A stretch of 64,000 nucleotides of DNA. Source: Comamonas terrigena NBRC 13299 (GTDB lineage: Bacteria > Pseudomonadota > Gammaproteobacteria > Burkholderiales > Burkholderiaceae_C). Under the pieces are notes generated by a model. That model was not told where the DNA came from and made no database searches. It was given only the letters and a program-made list of their open reading frames with translations. Where the stretch lies: the NCBI RefSeq assembly GCF_006740045.1, contig NZ_AP019749.1:4111001-4175000 (forward strand), written 5' to 3'. Below are positions 1 through 9,299 of this stretch, one piece after another. Both the position numbers and the translations under genes were made by a program. How positions within the stretch are numbered: position 1 is the stretch's first letter; each line of letters starts with the position of its first letter.

Positions 1-568
1 GGTCGTGCGTGACCATGATGCAGGTGATCTCCAGCTGACGCTGCAGCCGGCGGATCTCGCTGCGCAGCTCGGTGCGTACCTGGGCATCCAGTGCGGACAG
101 GGGCTCATCCAGCAGCAGCAAGCGGGGGCGGGGGGCCAGCGCACGGGCCAGTGCAACACGCTGCTGCTGCCCGCCGGACAGCTGTGCCGGGTAGCGCTGC
201 GCCTGCGCGCCCAGGCCCACCAGGGCCAGCATTTCCTGCACACGGGCCTGGACCTGGTGCGCAGGCTGCCCCCGCAGGCCGAACGCCACGTTCTGCGCCG
301 CCGTCAGATTGGGGAACAGTGCATAGCTTTGGAACACCACCCCGAATCCCCGGCGTGCCGCCGGCCAGCGCGTGATGTCCTCGCCCTGAAACAGGACTCG
401 GCCCTCGTCCGCCTGCTCAATGCCGCACAGAATGCGCAGCAGCGTGGTCTTGCCGCAACCAGAAGGCCCCAGCAGGCTGACGAACTCGCCGCCATCGACC
501 GCCAGGTCGATGCCGCGCAGCACGGGCGTGTCCTTGTACTGCTTGGCAATATGGTCAATGCGCAGCAT
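1..568 (-). CDS. ABC transporter ATP-binding protein, 2-aminoethylphosphonate/iron type (3' end outside window)
   Basis: Nucleotide-binding subunit of an importer acting at the inner membrane. The visible 189 codons begin [11 protein letters not shown]. They hold a Walker A (GPSGCGKTT, about residues 35-43), a Q-loop ([10 protein letters not shown]), the ABC signature LSGGQQQR and a Walker B ending [12 protein letters not shown], followed by the switch-histidine region (VTHD) at the window edge. The layout matches the CysA/PotA/FbpC-type ATPases. The gene starts 133 bases after the stop of a phosphonate-type binding protein on the same strand, so the two probably form one importer; permease genes should follow outside the window. 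The substrate is inferred from the neighbour, not from this protein. The C-terminal regulatory domain is not visible. Confidence 0.9.
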   Translation of the reverse strand, partial: MLRIDHIAKQYKDTPVLRGIDLAVDGGEFVSLLGPSGCGKTTLLRILCGIEQADEGRVLFQGEDITRWPAARRGFGVVFQSYALFPNLTAAQNVAFGLRGQPAHQVQARVQEMLALVGLGAQAQRYPAQLSGGQQQRVALARALAPRPRLLLLDEPLSALDAQVRTELRSEIRRLQRQLEITCIMVTHD

Positions 569-701
569 GTATCTCTTTCAACGTCAAAAACAACAGACAG
601 CCCACCCGCCCGGCCACGGCGCCATGGCCAGGCCGTTCTGCAGAGCGTGCCCACCTCCCCTCCATGCACCATGGGCCACAGAGAGAAGGCACCAGCGGTG
701 G

Positions 702-1748
702 TTACTTCTTTTCCGCCTTGGCTTCATAGCGGCGCGCCCATTCGGTCAGGATGCGCTCGCGGTTGGCGGCCGACCAGTTGAAGTCGTTCTTGGCCAGGCG
801 CTTTTCCAGATCGGCCGGAATGAATTCATGCTTTTCCTGGGCCTCGGGCAAGGCCAGCACGGCAAAGTTGGCGGCATAGAGCTGGTTGGCCTCGGGCGTC
901 ACGGCCCAGTCGGCCAGGGCCTTGGCGGCCTCCTGCTTTTTGCTGGTCTTCATGATGGCCGTGGCTTCCACGTCCCAGCCCAGGCCTTCCCTGGGGAAGA
1001 CGATGTCGATGGGCGCACCGTCCTTCTTGGTCTTGTTGGCCCGGTACTCGAAACTCAGGCCCACGGGGAACTCACCCGCACCGGCCTGGCGGCAGGGTTT
1101 GGAGCCGCTGTGGGTATAGACGCCTATGTTCTGGTGCAGCGCGTCCATATAGGCCCAGCCCTTGTCCTCACCCATCATCTGCAGCCATGCCGCCACCATC
1201 AGGTAGCCGGTACCGCTGGAAGCCGGGTGGGGCATGGTGATCGTGCCCTTGAATTCGGGTTTGGTCAGATCGGCCCAGCTGGTGATGGCAGGCAGCTTGC
1301 GCTTGGCTGCCTCCACGGTGTTGGCACACACGGCCGACGACCACAGATCCATGCCCACCCAGGTGGGCGTGGCTGCCGGGTCACGCATGGTGGCGCGCAC
1401 CTTGCCCAGGTTCTTGGGGGCGTAGGGAGCCAGCATGCCCTGCTTGTCCAGCAGCATCAGCGACGTGGCCGCCACCCCCCAGATCACGTCGGCCTGGGGA
1501 TTGGCCTTCTCGGCCAGCAGGCGGGCCGTGATGATGCCGGTGCTGTCGCGCACAAACTTCAGCTCGATCTCGGGGTGCACTTTTTCGAAACCGACCTTGT
1601 AGGCCTTGATCTGGTCGGCTTCCAGGGCCGAATAGACCAGCAGCTCGGTCTTGGCGGCCAGCGCCTGGCCGGCGACACCCAGCAGCGCACAGGCAGCAGC
1701 GGTCCACAGGGCAAGGCGGCGGGGGCGGGAAACAAGGGCATGGCGCAT
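702..1748 (-). CDS. Periplasmic substrate-binding protein, putative 2-aminoethylphosphonate ABC transporter
   Basis: A 348-residue secreted binding protein of the iron/phosphonate (SBP type 1) class. The start chosen at 1748 gives MRHALVSRPRRLALW and then a hydrophobic stretch ending AGQALA, a classical signal peptide. The frame stays open upstream to 2081, but that stretch is not protein-like. The mature part begins KTELLVYSALEADQIK and contains VRDSTGIITARLLAEK and NPQADVIWG. I recognise these as typical of the putative 2-aminoethylphosphonate-binding family (PhnS2/AepX-like), and less like ferric-ion binders. It sits directly upstream of the ATPase gene and is divergent from a LysR regulator, which probably controls it. 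Family assignment is confident; the exact ligand is an inference. Confidence 0.85.
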   Translation of the reverse strand: MRHALVSRPRRLALWTAAACALLGVAGQALAAKTELLVYSALEADQIKAYKVGFEKVHPEIELKFVRDSTGIITARLLAEKANPQADVIWGVAATSLMLLDKQGMLAPYAPKNLGKVRATMRDPAATPTWVGMDLWSSAVCANTVEAAKRKLPAITSWADLTKPEFKGTITMPHPASSGTGYLMVAAWLQMMGEDKGWAYMDALHQNIGVYTHSGSKPCRQAGAGEFPVGLSFEYRANKTKKDGAPIDIVFPREGLGWDVEATAIMKTSKKQEAAKALADWAVTPEANQLYAANFAVLALPEAQEKHEFIPADLEKRLAKNDFNWSAANRERILTEWARRYEAKAEKK

Positions 1749-1827
1749 GGCAGATTCCTGAAAAATGGTGGGAATGGAAACCTTTGCGGAGCCGACCCAC
1801 ACGGCCAACTCCCTGCCCTGCACTCTA

Positions 1828-1870
1828 GAAATCGCATGTGAAATCTGCGTGTCACAGAGCCGAAATCTGC
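1828..1870. promoter_or_regulatory. Repeated GAAATC(T/G)GC-type motifs between importer and LysR gene
   Basis: GAAATCTGC occurs at 1840-1848 and again at 1862-1870, 22 bp (two helical turns) apart. A related GAAATCGC lies at 1828-1835. The motifs lie in the 232-bp divergent intergenic region, where a LysR-type regulator would normally bind. That this is the LysR operator is inference. Confidence 0.35.
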
Positions 1871-1980
1871 CGAAGCGCCTATTGGCAAATTTGGGTCCCC
1901 ATCGCAGTGGGAGATGCGCCACGGTCCAGGCCGCCATGGTGAAATGCGGCAGCCGTCCCTGCCGGACGGCGCCACACACC

Positions 1981-2850
1981 ATGTTCGTCACGCAACTGCA
2001 ATCCTTTTTCTGGGTGGCCCGGCTGGGCAGCATCACGCTGGCGGCACGCCACCTCGGGCTGAGCCAGCCCACCGTCACCACGCAGATCCGCGCGCTGGAG
2101 GCGCATTACGGCGTGGAGCTGTTCCACCGCCAGGGCGGGCGGCTGACCGTGTCTGGGGAAGGCCTGCAGTTGCTGCCGCAGGTGGAGTTGCTGCTGCTGC
2201 GCGCCGTGGAGGTGGAGTCGGCGCTGCGCCACGCAGGCGATGGCAGCCAGGGCGGGCAATTGCGCATCGGGGCCACGGCACCGTATTACGTGCTGGACAT
2301 CGTGCAGCGCTTTGCCCAGCAGTACCCGCGCGTGCAGGTGTCGATGGTCAGCGGCAATTCCCAGCAGATGGGCCAGGCACTGGCGGCCTACCAGGTGGAT
2401 CTGGCCACCTCGTCCACCCCGGAAAGCGATCCACGCCTGCTGCGGCTGGAACTGGGCCAGGACCCGCTGGCCCTGCTGGTGCACCGCAGCCACCGTCTGG
2501 CACGCCGCCCGTCCGTGGACGTGGCGGATCTGGCCGGCGAAACCTTGATCCTGCGCGAGCCCGGCTCGGTGACCCGCCGGCTGACCGAGCAGCTGCTGGC
2601 CGACGCCGGCGTGCCTCCGGGCCGCGTGCTGGAGATTGCCAGCCGCGAGGCCATACGCGAGGCCGTGATTCGCCAGATGGGCATCAGCGTGTTTGCCCGG
2701 CATGAGGCCTCGGCACACCCCGACCTGGTGGTACTGGCCTTTGCCGGCAGCGTGCCCCACCTGCCCGAATACCTGTACTGCCTGCACAGCCGCAGCCAGG
2801 CGCCTCTGATTGCGGCCTTCCTTGCCGCCAGCCGGGAACGCCCACATTGA
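1981..2850 (+). CDS. LysR family transcriptional regulator
   Basis: A 289-residue LysR-type regulator starting MFVTQLQSFFWVARLGSITL. The N-terminal winged helix-turn-helix covers about residues 1-60 (AARHLGLSQPTVTTQIRALE is the recognition region). The effector-binding domain follows from about residue 90 (GQLRIGATAPYYVLDIV). Length is slightly short of the usual 295-310. The start was placed at the first methionine of the HTH; an open frame runs upstream to 1765 without family-like sequence. The gene is divergent from the phosphonate-type binding-protein gene, the usual position for the dedicated activator of such an uptake locus. The inducer is unknown, though 2-aminoethylphosphonate or a breakdown product would fit. 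Confidence 0.88.
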   Translation: MFVTQLQSFFWVARLGSITLAARHLGLSQPTVTTQIRALEAHYGVELFHRQGGRLTVSGEGLQLLPQVELLLLRAVEVESALRHAGDGSQGGQLRIGATAPYYVLDIVQRFAQQYPRVQVSMVSGNSQQMGQALAAYQVDLATSSTPESDPRLLRLELGQDPLALLVHRSHRLARRPSVDVADLAGETLILREPGSVTRRLTEQLLADAGVPPGRVLEIASREAIREAVIRQMGISVFARHEASAHPDLVVLAFAGSVPHLPEYLYCLHSRSQAPLIAAFLAASRERPH

Positions 2851-2910
2851 CCACGCCCTGTGCGTCGGCAGCACCTGTCATGGGCTGATGGGCCAACCGG
2901 CCACAAGAAA

Positions 2911-2938
2911 AAAGCCCTGTGTGTGCACACAGGGCTTT
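2911..2938. terminator. Bidirectional terminator between LysR gene and fabB
   Basis: A perfect inverted repeat: AAAGCCCTGTGT, loop GTGC, ACACAGGGCTTT, 12-bp arms. It ends in T-rich sequence in both readings and lies between two convergent genes, so it probably serves both. Confidence 0.85.
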
Positions 2939-2999
2939 GTCATGGAGGCCACTCCGGTCCGCAACCGGTTGGGCTGCAATCGGCGGGGCCGCAGTCGGC

Positions 3000-4223
3000 T
3001 TACTGGCCGTCCCAGCGCTGGAGCAGCAGGGATGCGTTGGTGCCACCGAAGCCAAAGCTGTTGGACAGCACGGTCTTCAGCTGGGCATCGCGCGTGGTCG
3101 TGACCAGAGGCATATCGCCCAGCAGCGGATCGGGCGTTTCCACATTGGCCGAACCGGCGATAAAGCCCTTGTTCAGCATGATCAGGCAGTAGATCGCTTC
3201 CTGCACGCCCGTCGCACCCAGCGAGTGGCCGGTCAGTGACTTGGTGGACGAAAACGGAGGCACCTTGTCGCCGAACAGCTCGCGCATGGCACGCACTTCC
3301 TGCATATCGCCCACCGGGGTCGATGTGCCATGCGTGTTGATGTAGTCCACGGGCGCGTCCACGTTTTCCATGGCCTGCTTCATGCAGGCAATGGCGCCGT
3401 CACCCGAAGGAGCCACCATGTCCTCACCGTCGCTGGTGGCACCGAAGCCCACCACTTCCGCCAGGATGTGGGCGCCGCGGGCCAGGGCGTGGTCCAGGCT
3501 TTCCAGCACCACCGCACCGCCGCCGCCGGCAATCACAAAACCGTCGCGGTTGGCGTCATAGGCGCGCGAGGCTTTCTCGGGCGTCTCGTTGTACTTGCTG
3601 GACATGGCACCCATGCCGTCAAACAGCAGCGACATGCCCCAGGACAACTCTTCACCGCCGCCGGCGAACATCACGTCCTGCATGCCCCAGGCGATCTGCT
3701 GGGCCGCCGCACCGATGCAGTGGGCCGAGGTCGAACAGGCCGAGGTGATGGAGTAGTTGATGCCCTTGACCTTGAAATTGGTCGCCAGGCAGGCCGACAC
3801 CGTGGAGCTCATGCAGCGCGTGACCTGGTACGGTCCCACGCGGCGGATGCCCTTCTCGCGCAGCGTGTCTGCCGCCTCGATCTGGTTGGCCGGCGAGCCG
3901 CCGCCGGAGCCCATGATCAGGCCGGTGCGCGGATGGCTCACCTGCTCGGGCGTCAGCCCGGCCTGCTTGATGGCGTCTTCCAGCGCAATTTGCGAGTAGG
4001 CCGCAGCGTCGCCCATGAAGCGCAGCTGCTTGCGGTCAATGCGTGCTTCGATGTCGATTTCCGGCACACCGCCCACCTGGCTGCGCAAGCCCAGTTCGGT
4101 GAACTTGGCCACGGCCTTGATGCCCGAGCGGCTGGCACGCAGCGACGCTTCGACCGTCTCCAGGTCGTTGCCAATGCACGAGACGATGCCCGCGCCGGTG
4201 ATGACTACCCGCTTCTTGCTCAT
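3000..4223 (-). CDS. fabB: Beta-ketoacyl-ACP synthase I (KAS I)
   Basis: Cytoplasmic type II fatty-acid elongation enzyme. With FabA it is needed for unsaturated fatty acids, because it elongates cis-3-decenoyl-ACP. The protein is 407 residues, the usual FabB length. The nucleophile is Cys163 in SACSTSAHC; the two histidines are in [11 protein letters not shown] (about 298) and TGHSLGAT (about 333), and the C-terminus carries the thiolase-fold signature [11 protein letters not shown]. Its start codon overlaps the fabA stop (ATGA), so the two genes are translationally coupled. FabB rather than FabF is favoured by the residues around the active site and by the fabA partner. Confidence 0.95.
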   Translation of the reverse strand: MSKKRVVITGAGIVSCIGNDLETVEASLRASRSGIKAVAKFTELGLRSQVGGVPEIDIEARIDRKQLRFMGDAAAYSQIALEDAIKQAGLTPEQVSHPRTGLIMGSGGGSPANQIEAADTLREKGIRRVGPYQVTRCMSSTVSACLATNFKVKGINYSITSACSTSAHCIGAAAQQIAWGMQDVMFAGGGEELSWGMSLLFDGMGAMSSKYNETPEKASRAYDANRDGFVIAGGGGAVVLESLDHALARGAHILAEVVGFGATSDGEDMVAPSGDGAIACMKQAMENVDAPVDYINTHGTSTPVGDMQEVRAMRELFGDKVPPFSSTKSLTGHSLGATGVQEAIYCLIMLNKGFIAGSANVETPDPLLGDMPLVTTTRDAQLKTVLSNSFGFGGTNASLLLQRWDGQ

Positions 4224-4744
4224 GCTGCCGTTCCCTGGCCGTCCCCTTCGCGCAGAAACAGACCCACGCGCAGGTCATTGGCCACGTAGATTTCCTTGCC
4301 ATCGGCCAGCAGGCGTGCATCGCCAATGGCCATGTTCAGCTTGCGCTTGATCACCCGCTTGATATCAATCTCGTATGTCACCAGTTTGACGTCGGGACCG
4401 ACTTCGCCGGTGAACTTCACTTCGCCGGCACCCAGGGCGCGACCGCGGCCGGGCAAGCGCAGCCAGGTCAGGTAAAAACCGATCAGCTGCCACATGGCGT
4501 CCAGGCCCAGGCAGCCTGGCATGACAGGGTCGCCCTGGAAGTGGCACTTGAAGAACCACAGATCGGGGTTCACGTCGAGTTCGGCCACGATCTTGCCCAG
4601 GCCATGGGCACCGCCATCTTCCGAGATATGGGTGATGCGGTCGAACATCAGCATGGGAGGCAGGGGCAGGCGGCCACTGTCGGCGCCAAACAGCTTGCCT
4701 TCACCGGAAGCGATCAGTTGTTCGTAGGAAAAAGATTCGGCCAT
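4220..4744 (-). CDS. fabA: 3-hydroxydecanoyl-ACP dehydratase/isomerase
   Basis: Bifunctional enzyme that dehydrates 3-hydroxyacyl-ACP and isomerises trans-2- to cis-3-decenoyl-ACP, the branch point to unsaturated fatty acids. The 174 residues start [16 protein letters not shown], close to the usual 171. The active-site His is in [14 protein letters not shown] and the Asp in GLDAMWQL, as in FabA rather than FabZ. The open frame extends upstream to 4984 but only this start fits the family. GGAG lies about 12 bases upstream of the ATG. Together with fabB this gives the FabA-FabB route of unsaturated fatty acid synthesis. Confidence 0.95.
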   Translation of the reverse strand: MAESFSYEQLIASGEGKLFGADSGRLPLPPMLMFDRITHISEDGGAHGLGKIVAELDVNPDLWFFKCHFQGDPVMPGCLGLDAMWQLIGFYLTWLRLPGRGRALGAGEVKFTGEVGPDVKLVTYEIDIKRVIKRKLNMAIGDARLLADGKEIYVANDLRVGLFLREGDGQGTAA

Positions 4745-4886
4745 TGTCAAACTTACTCCAGCGCGGCGGATTGCCAGCGCGTTTTTATGTTGTGCTCGCC
4801 GCTGAGTGTACGGGCGCCGCAGGCGGGCATTATCGAAGCTCTTTGTTGTCCGTGCACCACAAACCCTGTGACCCAGGTCGAACTTT

Positions 4887-6500
4887 CTATTTGCTGCGGC
4901 GCAGCAGCCACCCCGCCAGCGCCAGCACAGCGGCGCACAGCAGGCCCAGCGGCCACAGACCGGCCGCAGCCACCCAGCGGGCATAGGGGGTCAAATGTTC
5001 CCTGCCCTGGGTGGTGGCCAGCAGCACGCCCCGCTCGAAAGCCGGCAGTTGGTGGGTGACCACCCCGCGGTGATCGATCGCCACTGTAGCGCCGGTGTTG
5101 GTGGCGCGCAGCATGGGGCGTTCGAATTCCAAGGAGCGCATGCGGCTAATGTGCAGATGCTGGTCAATGGCCGGGCTGTCACCAAACCAGCCAATATTGC
5201 TGATGTTCACGAACACCGTGGGCGCCTGGGCCGGGTCGGCAAAGCGTGCGCCCAGCTCCTCGCCGAACAAATCTTCGTAGCAGATATTCGGCGCCAGGCG
5301 CTCGCCCTGCCACAGCATGGGAGGCTGGGCGACGGCGCCCCGGGCAAAGTCGCCCAGCGGAATGTGCATCATGCGCACAAACCAGTGAAACAGCGGGGGA
5401 ATGAACTCGCCAAACGGCACCAGATGGTGCTTGTCATAGCGGTAGCTGCTACCTGCACCGGGCTGCCAGCCCACCACCGCATTGGCGTAGCCCTGCTCCT
5501 CGTCGCCCAGCGGCATGCCCACCAGCGCCGCATGGGCGCCGGTTCCAGCTTCCTGGTAGCGGTAGGGCGCGGTGACGGCATCCAGATAGCCTTCGGGCAG
5601 CTGGCGCGGCAGCAGCGGAATGGCGGTTTCGGGCGCCACCACCAGCGGCGCGGCCGGCTGCAGCAACTGGCGGCCGTACCAGTTCAGCGACAGCGCGATG
5701 CCTTCGCCGGGCTCGAACTTCACATCCTGCGGAATATTGCCTTGCAGCAAGGCCACGTCCAGCACCGGGCGGCCTTCGGCCAGGGCCTGGGCATCGCCTT
5801 CGGCCAGCGCCCGTTGCTGCCAGACCCCTAAACCGGCGACGGCACCGGCCGTCAGGACCAGCGGGGCTGCCCAGCGCAGCGCACGGCGTGCCGGCGTAGC
5901 CAGCATCTGGGCCAGCAGCATGGCCAACCAGGCCGCGACAGCGCCCGTGCCGTAGACGCCCACCCAGCGTGGGAGGGCCGCCAACGGCCCGTCCACATGC
6001 GCGTAGCCGGCAGCGCCCCAGGGAAAACCGGTCCACAGCGTCCCGCGCGCCAGCTCCGCCAGCGTCCAGCAGGCGGCAAACACCAGGGCAGCCCAGGCAG
6101 GCTGCATGGGCCGCAGGCGCACAAAGCCCCAGGCGGCAATCGCGTAGTACGCGCCCAAAAAGGCCGCCAGCGCCAGCACCGCCAGCACCGCCAGCGGCGC
6201 CGGCAGGCCGCCATAGGTGTGCATGGAAATGAACAGCCACCAGAAGGTGCCTGCCAGCCAGGCCGTGGCAAAGACAAAACCGCGCCAGGCCGCGCTGCGC
6301 GCCGTGGGCGCATGCAGCAGGCCGGTCGCCAGTGCCGCCAGGCTCAGCAGCTGCAGCCACCAGAGGGCCTGACCCGAACCCGGCCAGGCCAGGGACATGG
6401 CCTGCAGCTCACCGGCCAGCAGCATGCCGGCGGACCAGCCCCAACCCAGAAAACGGTGGGTGGCAGCGGTGTGGGAAGAAGGGGCAAACACGGAAGGCAT
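4887..6500 (-). CDS. lnt: Apolipoprotein N-acyltransferase
   Basis: Integral inner-membrane enzyme that adds the third acyl chain to the N-terminal cysteine of lipoproteins, the last maturation step before LolCDE export. The protein is 537 residues (usual about 510-550). The N-terminal half is strongly hydrophobic with several membrane helices. The nitrilase-like periplasmic domain carries the triad Glu ([10 protein letters not shown]), Lys ([12 protein letters not shown]) and Cys (NICYEDLFG). A final helix precedes the RRSK tail. It lies downstream of corC on the same strand, a neighbourhood seen in many proteobacteria. Confidence 0.94.
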   Translation of the reverse strand: MPSVFAPSSHTAATHRFLGWGWSAGMLLAGELQAMSLAWPGSGQALWWLQLLSLAALATGLLHAPTARSAAWRGFVFATAWLAGTFWWLFISMHTYGGLPAPLAVLAVLALAAFLGAYYAIAAWGFVRLRPMQPAWAALVFAACWTLAELARGTLWTGFPWGAAGYAHVDGPLAALPRWVGVYGTGAVAAWLAMLLAQMLATPARRALRWAAPLVLTAGAVAGLGVWQQRALAEGDAQALAEGRPVLDVALLQGNIPQDVKFEPGEGIALSLNWYGRQLLQPAAPLVVAPETAIPLLPRQLPEGYLDAVTAPYRYQEAGTGAHAALVGMPLGDEEQGYANAVVGWQPGAGSSYRYDKHHLVPFGEFIPPLFHWFVRMMHIPLGDFARGAVAQPPMLWQGERLAPNICYEDLFGEELGARFADPAQAPTVFVNISNIGWFGDSPAIDQHLHISRMRSLEFERPMLRATNTGATVAIDHRGVVTHQLPAFERGVLLATTQGREHLTPYARWVAAAGLWPLGLLCAAVLALAGWLLRRSK

Positions 6501-6631
6501 GGGCGGGTGAAGTCAGGGAACAGCTGGCACGGCGCGGGGGGGCCCCGGCGGCAGCTCCCTGGTTCCAGGATCAGGACGCTCTGCCACCGCAAAGGCTGCG
6601 CCAAAGCGGCGCGGGCCCCGCAGATTAGCAG

Positions 6632-7498
6632 TTAATCGCCCGAGCCCAGGCGCGTGACCTTGAACCAGTGCACCGCGCCGCCCTTGGCGTGCAGCACTTC
6701 AAAGCGCAGACCGGCACTCTCCCAGTGCTCGCCGCGGCGCGGCATATGGCCCAGCGCATGGGCCACCAGACCGCCGATGGTGTCAAACTCCTCTTCCGGG
6801 TCGCGGGCCACCAGCGCCACGCCGAAGAATTCGGCCACGCGCTCCACCGGCGTGCGGCCGGCGACACGGTAGGTGGCATCGGCCAGCGCAAAGATGTCGC
6901 CCTCTTCCTCCGGAATGTCGAATTCGTCCTCGATCTCGCCGACGATCTCTTCCAGCACATCCTCGATGGTCACCAGACCGGCCGTGGCACCGAACTCGTC
7001 GATGACCATGGCCAGGTGGTTGCGGTTGCTGCGGAAAACGCGCAACAGATCGTTGAGCGGCTTGCTCTCCGGCACAAAAATGGCCGGTCGCAGCAGCGCG
7101 CGCAGGTTCAGGCCCGGCGAGCGCTGCAGCTTGAGCAGGTCCTTGGCCAGCAGCACGCCAATGATGTTGTCCCGCTCGCCCTCGTACACCGGAAAGCGCG
7201 AGTGCGCCGTGGTGATCACCTGGTGCAGCAGGGCTTCGTAGGTTTCGTTGATGTCCAGAAAGTCGATGCGCGGCGCGGCCACCATCACATCACCGGCTGT
7301 CATGTCGGCCATGCGGATGACGCCTTCAAGCATCACGCGGGAGTCGGCGCCAATGACTTCGTTGTCTTCGGCATCCGCCAGGGTTTCGATGAGTTCACCG
7401 GGACTGTCGGGACCGGGATTGATGAACTCGACGACTTTCTGCAGAAAGCTGCGCTTGTCTTCGCGGTCGGAAGAGCGCTGCGGGTGGGGGTCTGACAC
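6632..7498 (-). CDS. corC: CorC/HlyC family transporter-associated protein (CBS domains)
   Basis: A 288-residue cytosolic protein of the CorC (YbeX) family, linked to magnesium/cobalt efflux and membrane integrity. The GTG start at 7498 gives MSDPHPQRSSDRED, matching the family N-terminus; the frame is open upstream to 7708 without family-like residues. Two CBS repeats occupy roughly residues 60-190 (VMVAAPRIDFLDINE, MVIDEFGATAGLVTIEDVLEEIVGEI). The CorC_HlyC C-terminal domain ends FEVLHAKGGAVHWFKVTR. It is followed by lnt after 131 bases. The exact biochemical role of CorC is not settled, so the name reflects family membership. Confidence 0.9.
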   Translation of the reverse strand: MSDPHPQRSSDREDKRSFLQKVVEFINPGPDSPGELIETLADAEDNEVIGADSRVMLEGVIRMADMTAGDVMVAAPRIDFLDINETYEALLHQVITTAHSRFPVYEGERDNIIGVLLAKDLLKLQRSPGLNLRALLRPAIFVPESKPLNDLLRVFRSNRNHLAMVIDEFGATAGLVTIEDVLEEIVGEIEDEFDIPEEEGDIFALADATYRVAGRTPVERVAEFFGVALVARDPEEEFDTIGGLVAHALGHMPRRGEHWESAGLRFEVLHAKGGAVHWFKVTRLGSGD

Positions 7499-7637
7499 AG
7501 ACAGAGGTGCAGGACGTGCGGTAGTGAAACAGGCTCCTAGGATAGCGGATTCCCCCGCACAGGCCCCATGCACCCCGCAAGCCCATGCCCCAGGCACTGC
7601 TGCGGCATGGTGCACGCCGGCCCACCGCAGGCCCCCA

Positions 7638-7689
7638 GGGCAGGCATGGCCTGCCCATGAAAAAGGGCCGCCCAGCATGGGCAGCCCTT
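7638..7689 (-). terminator. Terminator of the GNAT gene
   Basis: On the minus strand, 23 bases after the acetyltransferase stop, AAGGGC-T-GCCCA pairs with TGGGC-G-GCCCTT and runs into a T tract (7663-7689 plus the A run at 7660-7664). A second hairpin with 8-bp arms (GGGCAGGC/GCCTGCCC, 7638-7656) lies just beyond it. Confidence 0.75.
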
Positions 7690-7711
7690 GGGGATGACAG
7701 AGAGTCAAACC

Positions 7712-8416
7712 TTACTCGCCGGCCTGGTGGCGGCCTTCCTGCACACCTTTGCGGATTTCCTGCACATCGGCCAGGATCTCCCAGAACTGCTTGGCCTGCT
7801 TCTTGAACTGGTAGTCCACGGCGGCCACATGGGTCTCCACCATCTCCGCCATGCGCGAGTCGAAATCGCCCGGCGGCAGCTGCAGATAGGCTTCCGACTC
7901 GGTGCCGTCACGCTGCACCTTGGCCCCGGCGCTGCGGGCAATCTTCAGCATGGGCGTGTTTTCGGACAGTGCATGGATGAACATCATGTCCACGCCATGG
8001 TTGCGCGCATGCAGCGCCGCACGCTCGAACAGACGGCCACCCAGGCCCTTGCCCCGGGCGCTCTTGAGCACGGACACGCCGAACTCGGCGCAGTTGCTGT
8101 GGTTGGCCAGGTCCACATACGCCAGATGGGCCATGGCCACCAGCTCCAGGCGGCGGTTAAAGATGCCGAAGATGTCGTCGCGCTCGAAATCGAGCTGTTC
8201 CACATAGCGCTTGACCTGCTCGTCATTGGCGGCGTAGCCGAAGCGCAGATAGCGGTCACCGGTGTCCAGCTTCAGCAGGTGGGCCAGGATGCGGTCGCGG
8301 TGGCGCGGTGCCAGCTCGCGGATGGGCACCAGACTGGGCAGGCGGTTCGAGGCGAACCGGGGCAAAAAGATGCTCGATCCTGCTCTCAACGAGGCAGACA
8401 GCCATTCACTGCTCAT
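7712..8416 (-). CDS. GNAT family N-acetyltransferase
   Basis: A 234-residue protein with one GNAT acetyltransferase fold, so an acetyl-CoA-dependent acyltransferase of unknown substrate. The acetyl-CoA-binding motif is visible as SVLKSARGKGLGGRLFERA (about residues 125-143), preceded by the beta-strand ELVAMAHLAYVD. The start at 8416 (MSSEWLSASLRAG) was chosen because the upstream open frame to 8506 reads as non-protein sequence. The C-terminal about 50 residues (EMVETHVAAVDYQFKKQAKQ) form a helical extension. The gene stands alone between corC and the AsnC gene and ends in a good terminator. Confidence 0.85.
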   Translation of the reverse strand: MSSEWLSASLRAGSSIFLPRFASNRLPSLVPIRELAPRHRDRILAHLLKLDTGDRYLRFGYAANDEQVKRYVEQLDFERDDIFGIFNRRLELVAMAHLAYVDLANHSNCAEFGVSVLKSARGKGLGGRLFERAALHARNHGVDMMFIHALSENTPMLKIARSAGAKVQRDGTESEAYLQLPPGDFDSRMAEMVETHVAAVDYQFKKQAKQFWEILADVQEIRKGVQEGRHQAGE

Positions 8417-8629
8417 GACACTTCCCCACTCTTTCCGTTTAGGGCCCCTCGGGGCACGTTGACCAACCTGTGGCCGGAAAGTGCCGGCCCGCACGAATTG
8501 CTGCATTGCAACATAAATAAGGACGTTCCGCCGTCCGGTGGCAACATTGCCACAGGGTTTACCCGGGATCTACCCCTGCACCGCCCTTGTTTGCGCTGCC
8601 ACAAGCAGCCCCTTCGGTCGGGGCCGCAG

Positions 8630-9112
8630 TTACAGCGGAATTGCCGTAGTGCCCTTGACACGGTCCAGCACAAAGCTGGTCTTGCAATCCGACACACTGG
8701 GGTGCTTAAGCAGCGTATCCATGATGAAGCGGCTGTAGTGCTGCATATCGGACACCACCACGCGCAGCAGATAGTCCATCTCTCCGGTCAGCGAAGCACA
8801 TTCCACCACTTCAGGCCAAGTCTGCACACTGGCCTTGAACAGGTCCATGGGGTTGCGCTTGTGCGTCTCGGTGTTCTTCTCCAGGCGCACGTTCAGATAG
8901 GCCGTCAGGCCCAGGCCCACGCTTTCGGGCGGTACCAGGGCTACATAGCGGTCGATGACGCCGCACTCCTCCAGCCGCTTGACCCGGCGCAGCACGGCAC
9001 TGGGCGACAGGCCCACCTGTTCGCCGATGACGTCATAGGTTTCGCGCCCGTTTTCCATCAACCGGCGCAGGATGGCGCGGTCAAGCTTGTCTATTGCGTG
9101 GAGTGAACTCAT
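8630..9112 (-). CDS. Lrp/AsnC family transcriptional regulator
   Basis: A 160-residue regulator with an N-terminal helix-turn-helix (residues about 8-65: KLDRAILRRLMENGRETYDV, LSPSAVLRRVKRLEE) and a C-terminal RAM/AsnC ligand-binding domain (VVECASLTGEMDYLLRVVV). It is divergent from hppD-phhA with 187 bases between start codons. Family knowledge (for example BkdR and other Lrp-type regulators of aromatic amino acid catabolism) suggests it controls that pair in response to an amino acid; this is inference from position. Its own start codon lies very close to a good -10 box. Confidence 0.9.
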   Translation of the reverse strand: MSSLHAIDKLDRAILRRLMENGRETYDVIGEQVGLSPSAVLRRVKRLEECGVIDRYVALVPPESVGLGLTAYLNVRLEKNTETHKRNPMDLFKASVQTWPEVVECASLTGEMDYLLRVVVSDMQHYSRFIMDTLLKHPSVSDCKTSFVLDRVKGTTAIPL

Positions 9113-9122
9113 GACGCAGGAT

Positions 9123-9128
9123 TTTATA
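9123..9128 (-). promoter_or_regulatory. Candidate -10 box of the AsnC gene
   Basis: TATAAA on the minus strand, 10 bases upstream of the start codon. Transcription would start about 4 bases before the ATG, implying a leaderless or nearly leaderless mRNA. No convincing -35 is seen. Confidence 0.35.
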
Positions 9129-9299
9129 CCAAACAGCTAAGTATTAACCCTAGATGCTTGGGAAATATGCAGCAAAACCACATTCGACGCATTTTTCCTG
9201 CCACCCACCACCTGCCTTCCGCACAGGACGCAGCTTTCTTGACGCGCAGCAAATCTACATTGGTGACCATCACTGCCCCACAGCACACAGGAGACCGCC

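Noticed and set aside
1749..2081. N-terminal extension of the phosphonate-type binding protein
   Set aside because: The frame is open, but the residues are not family-like and a clean signal peptide starts at 1748; the stretch also covers the divergent promoter and the start of the LysR gene.
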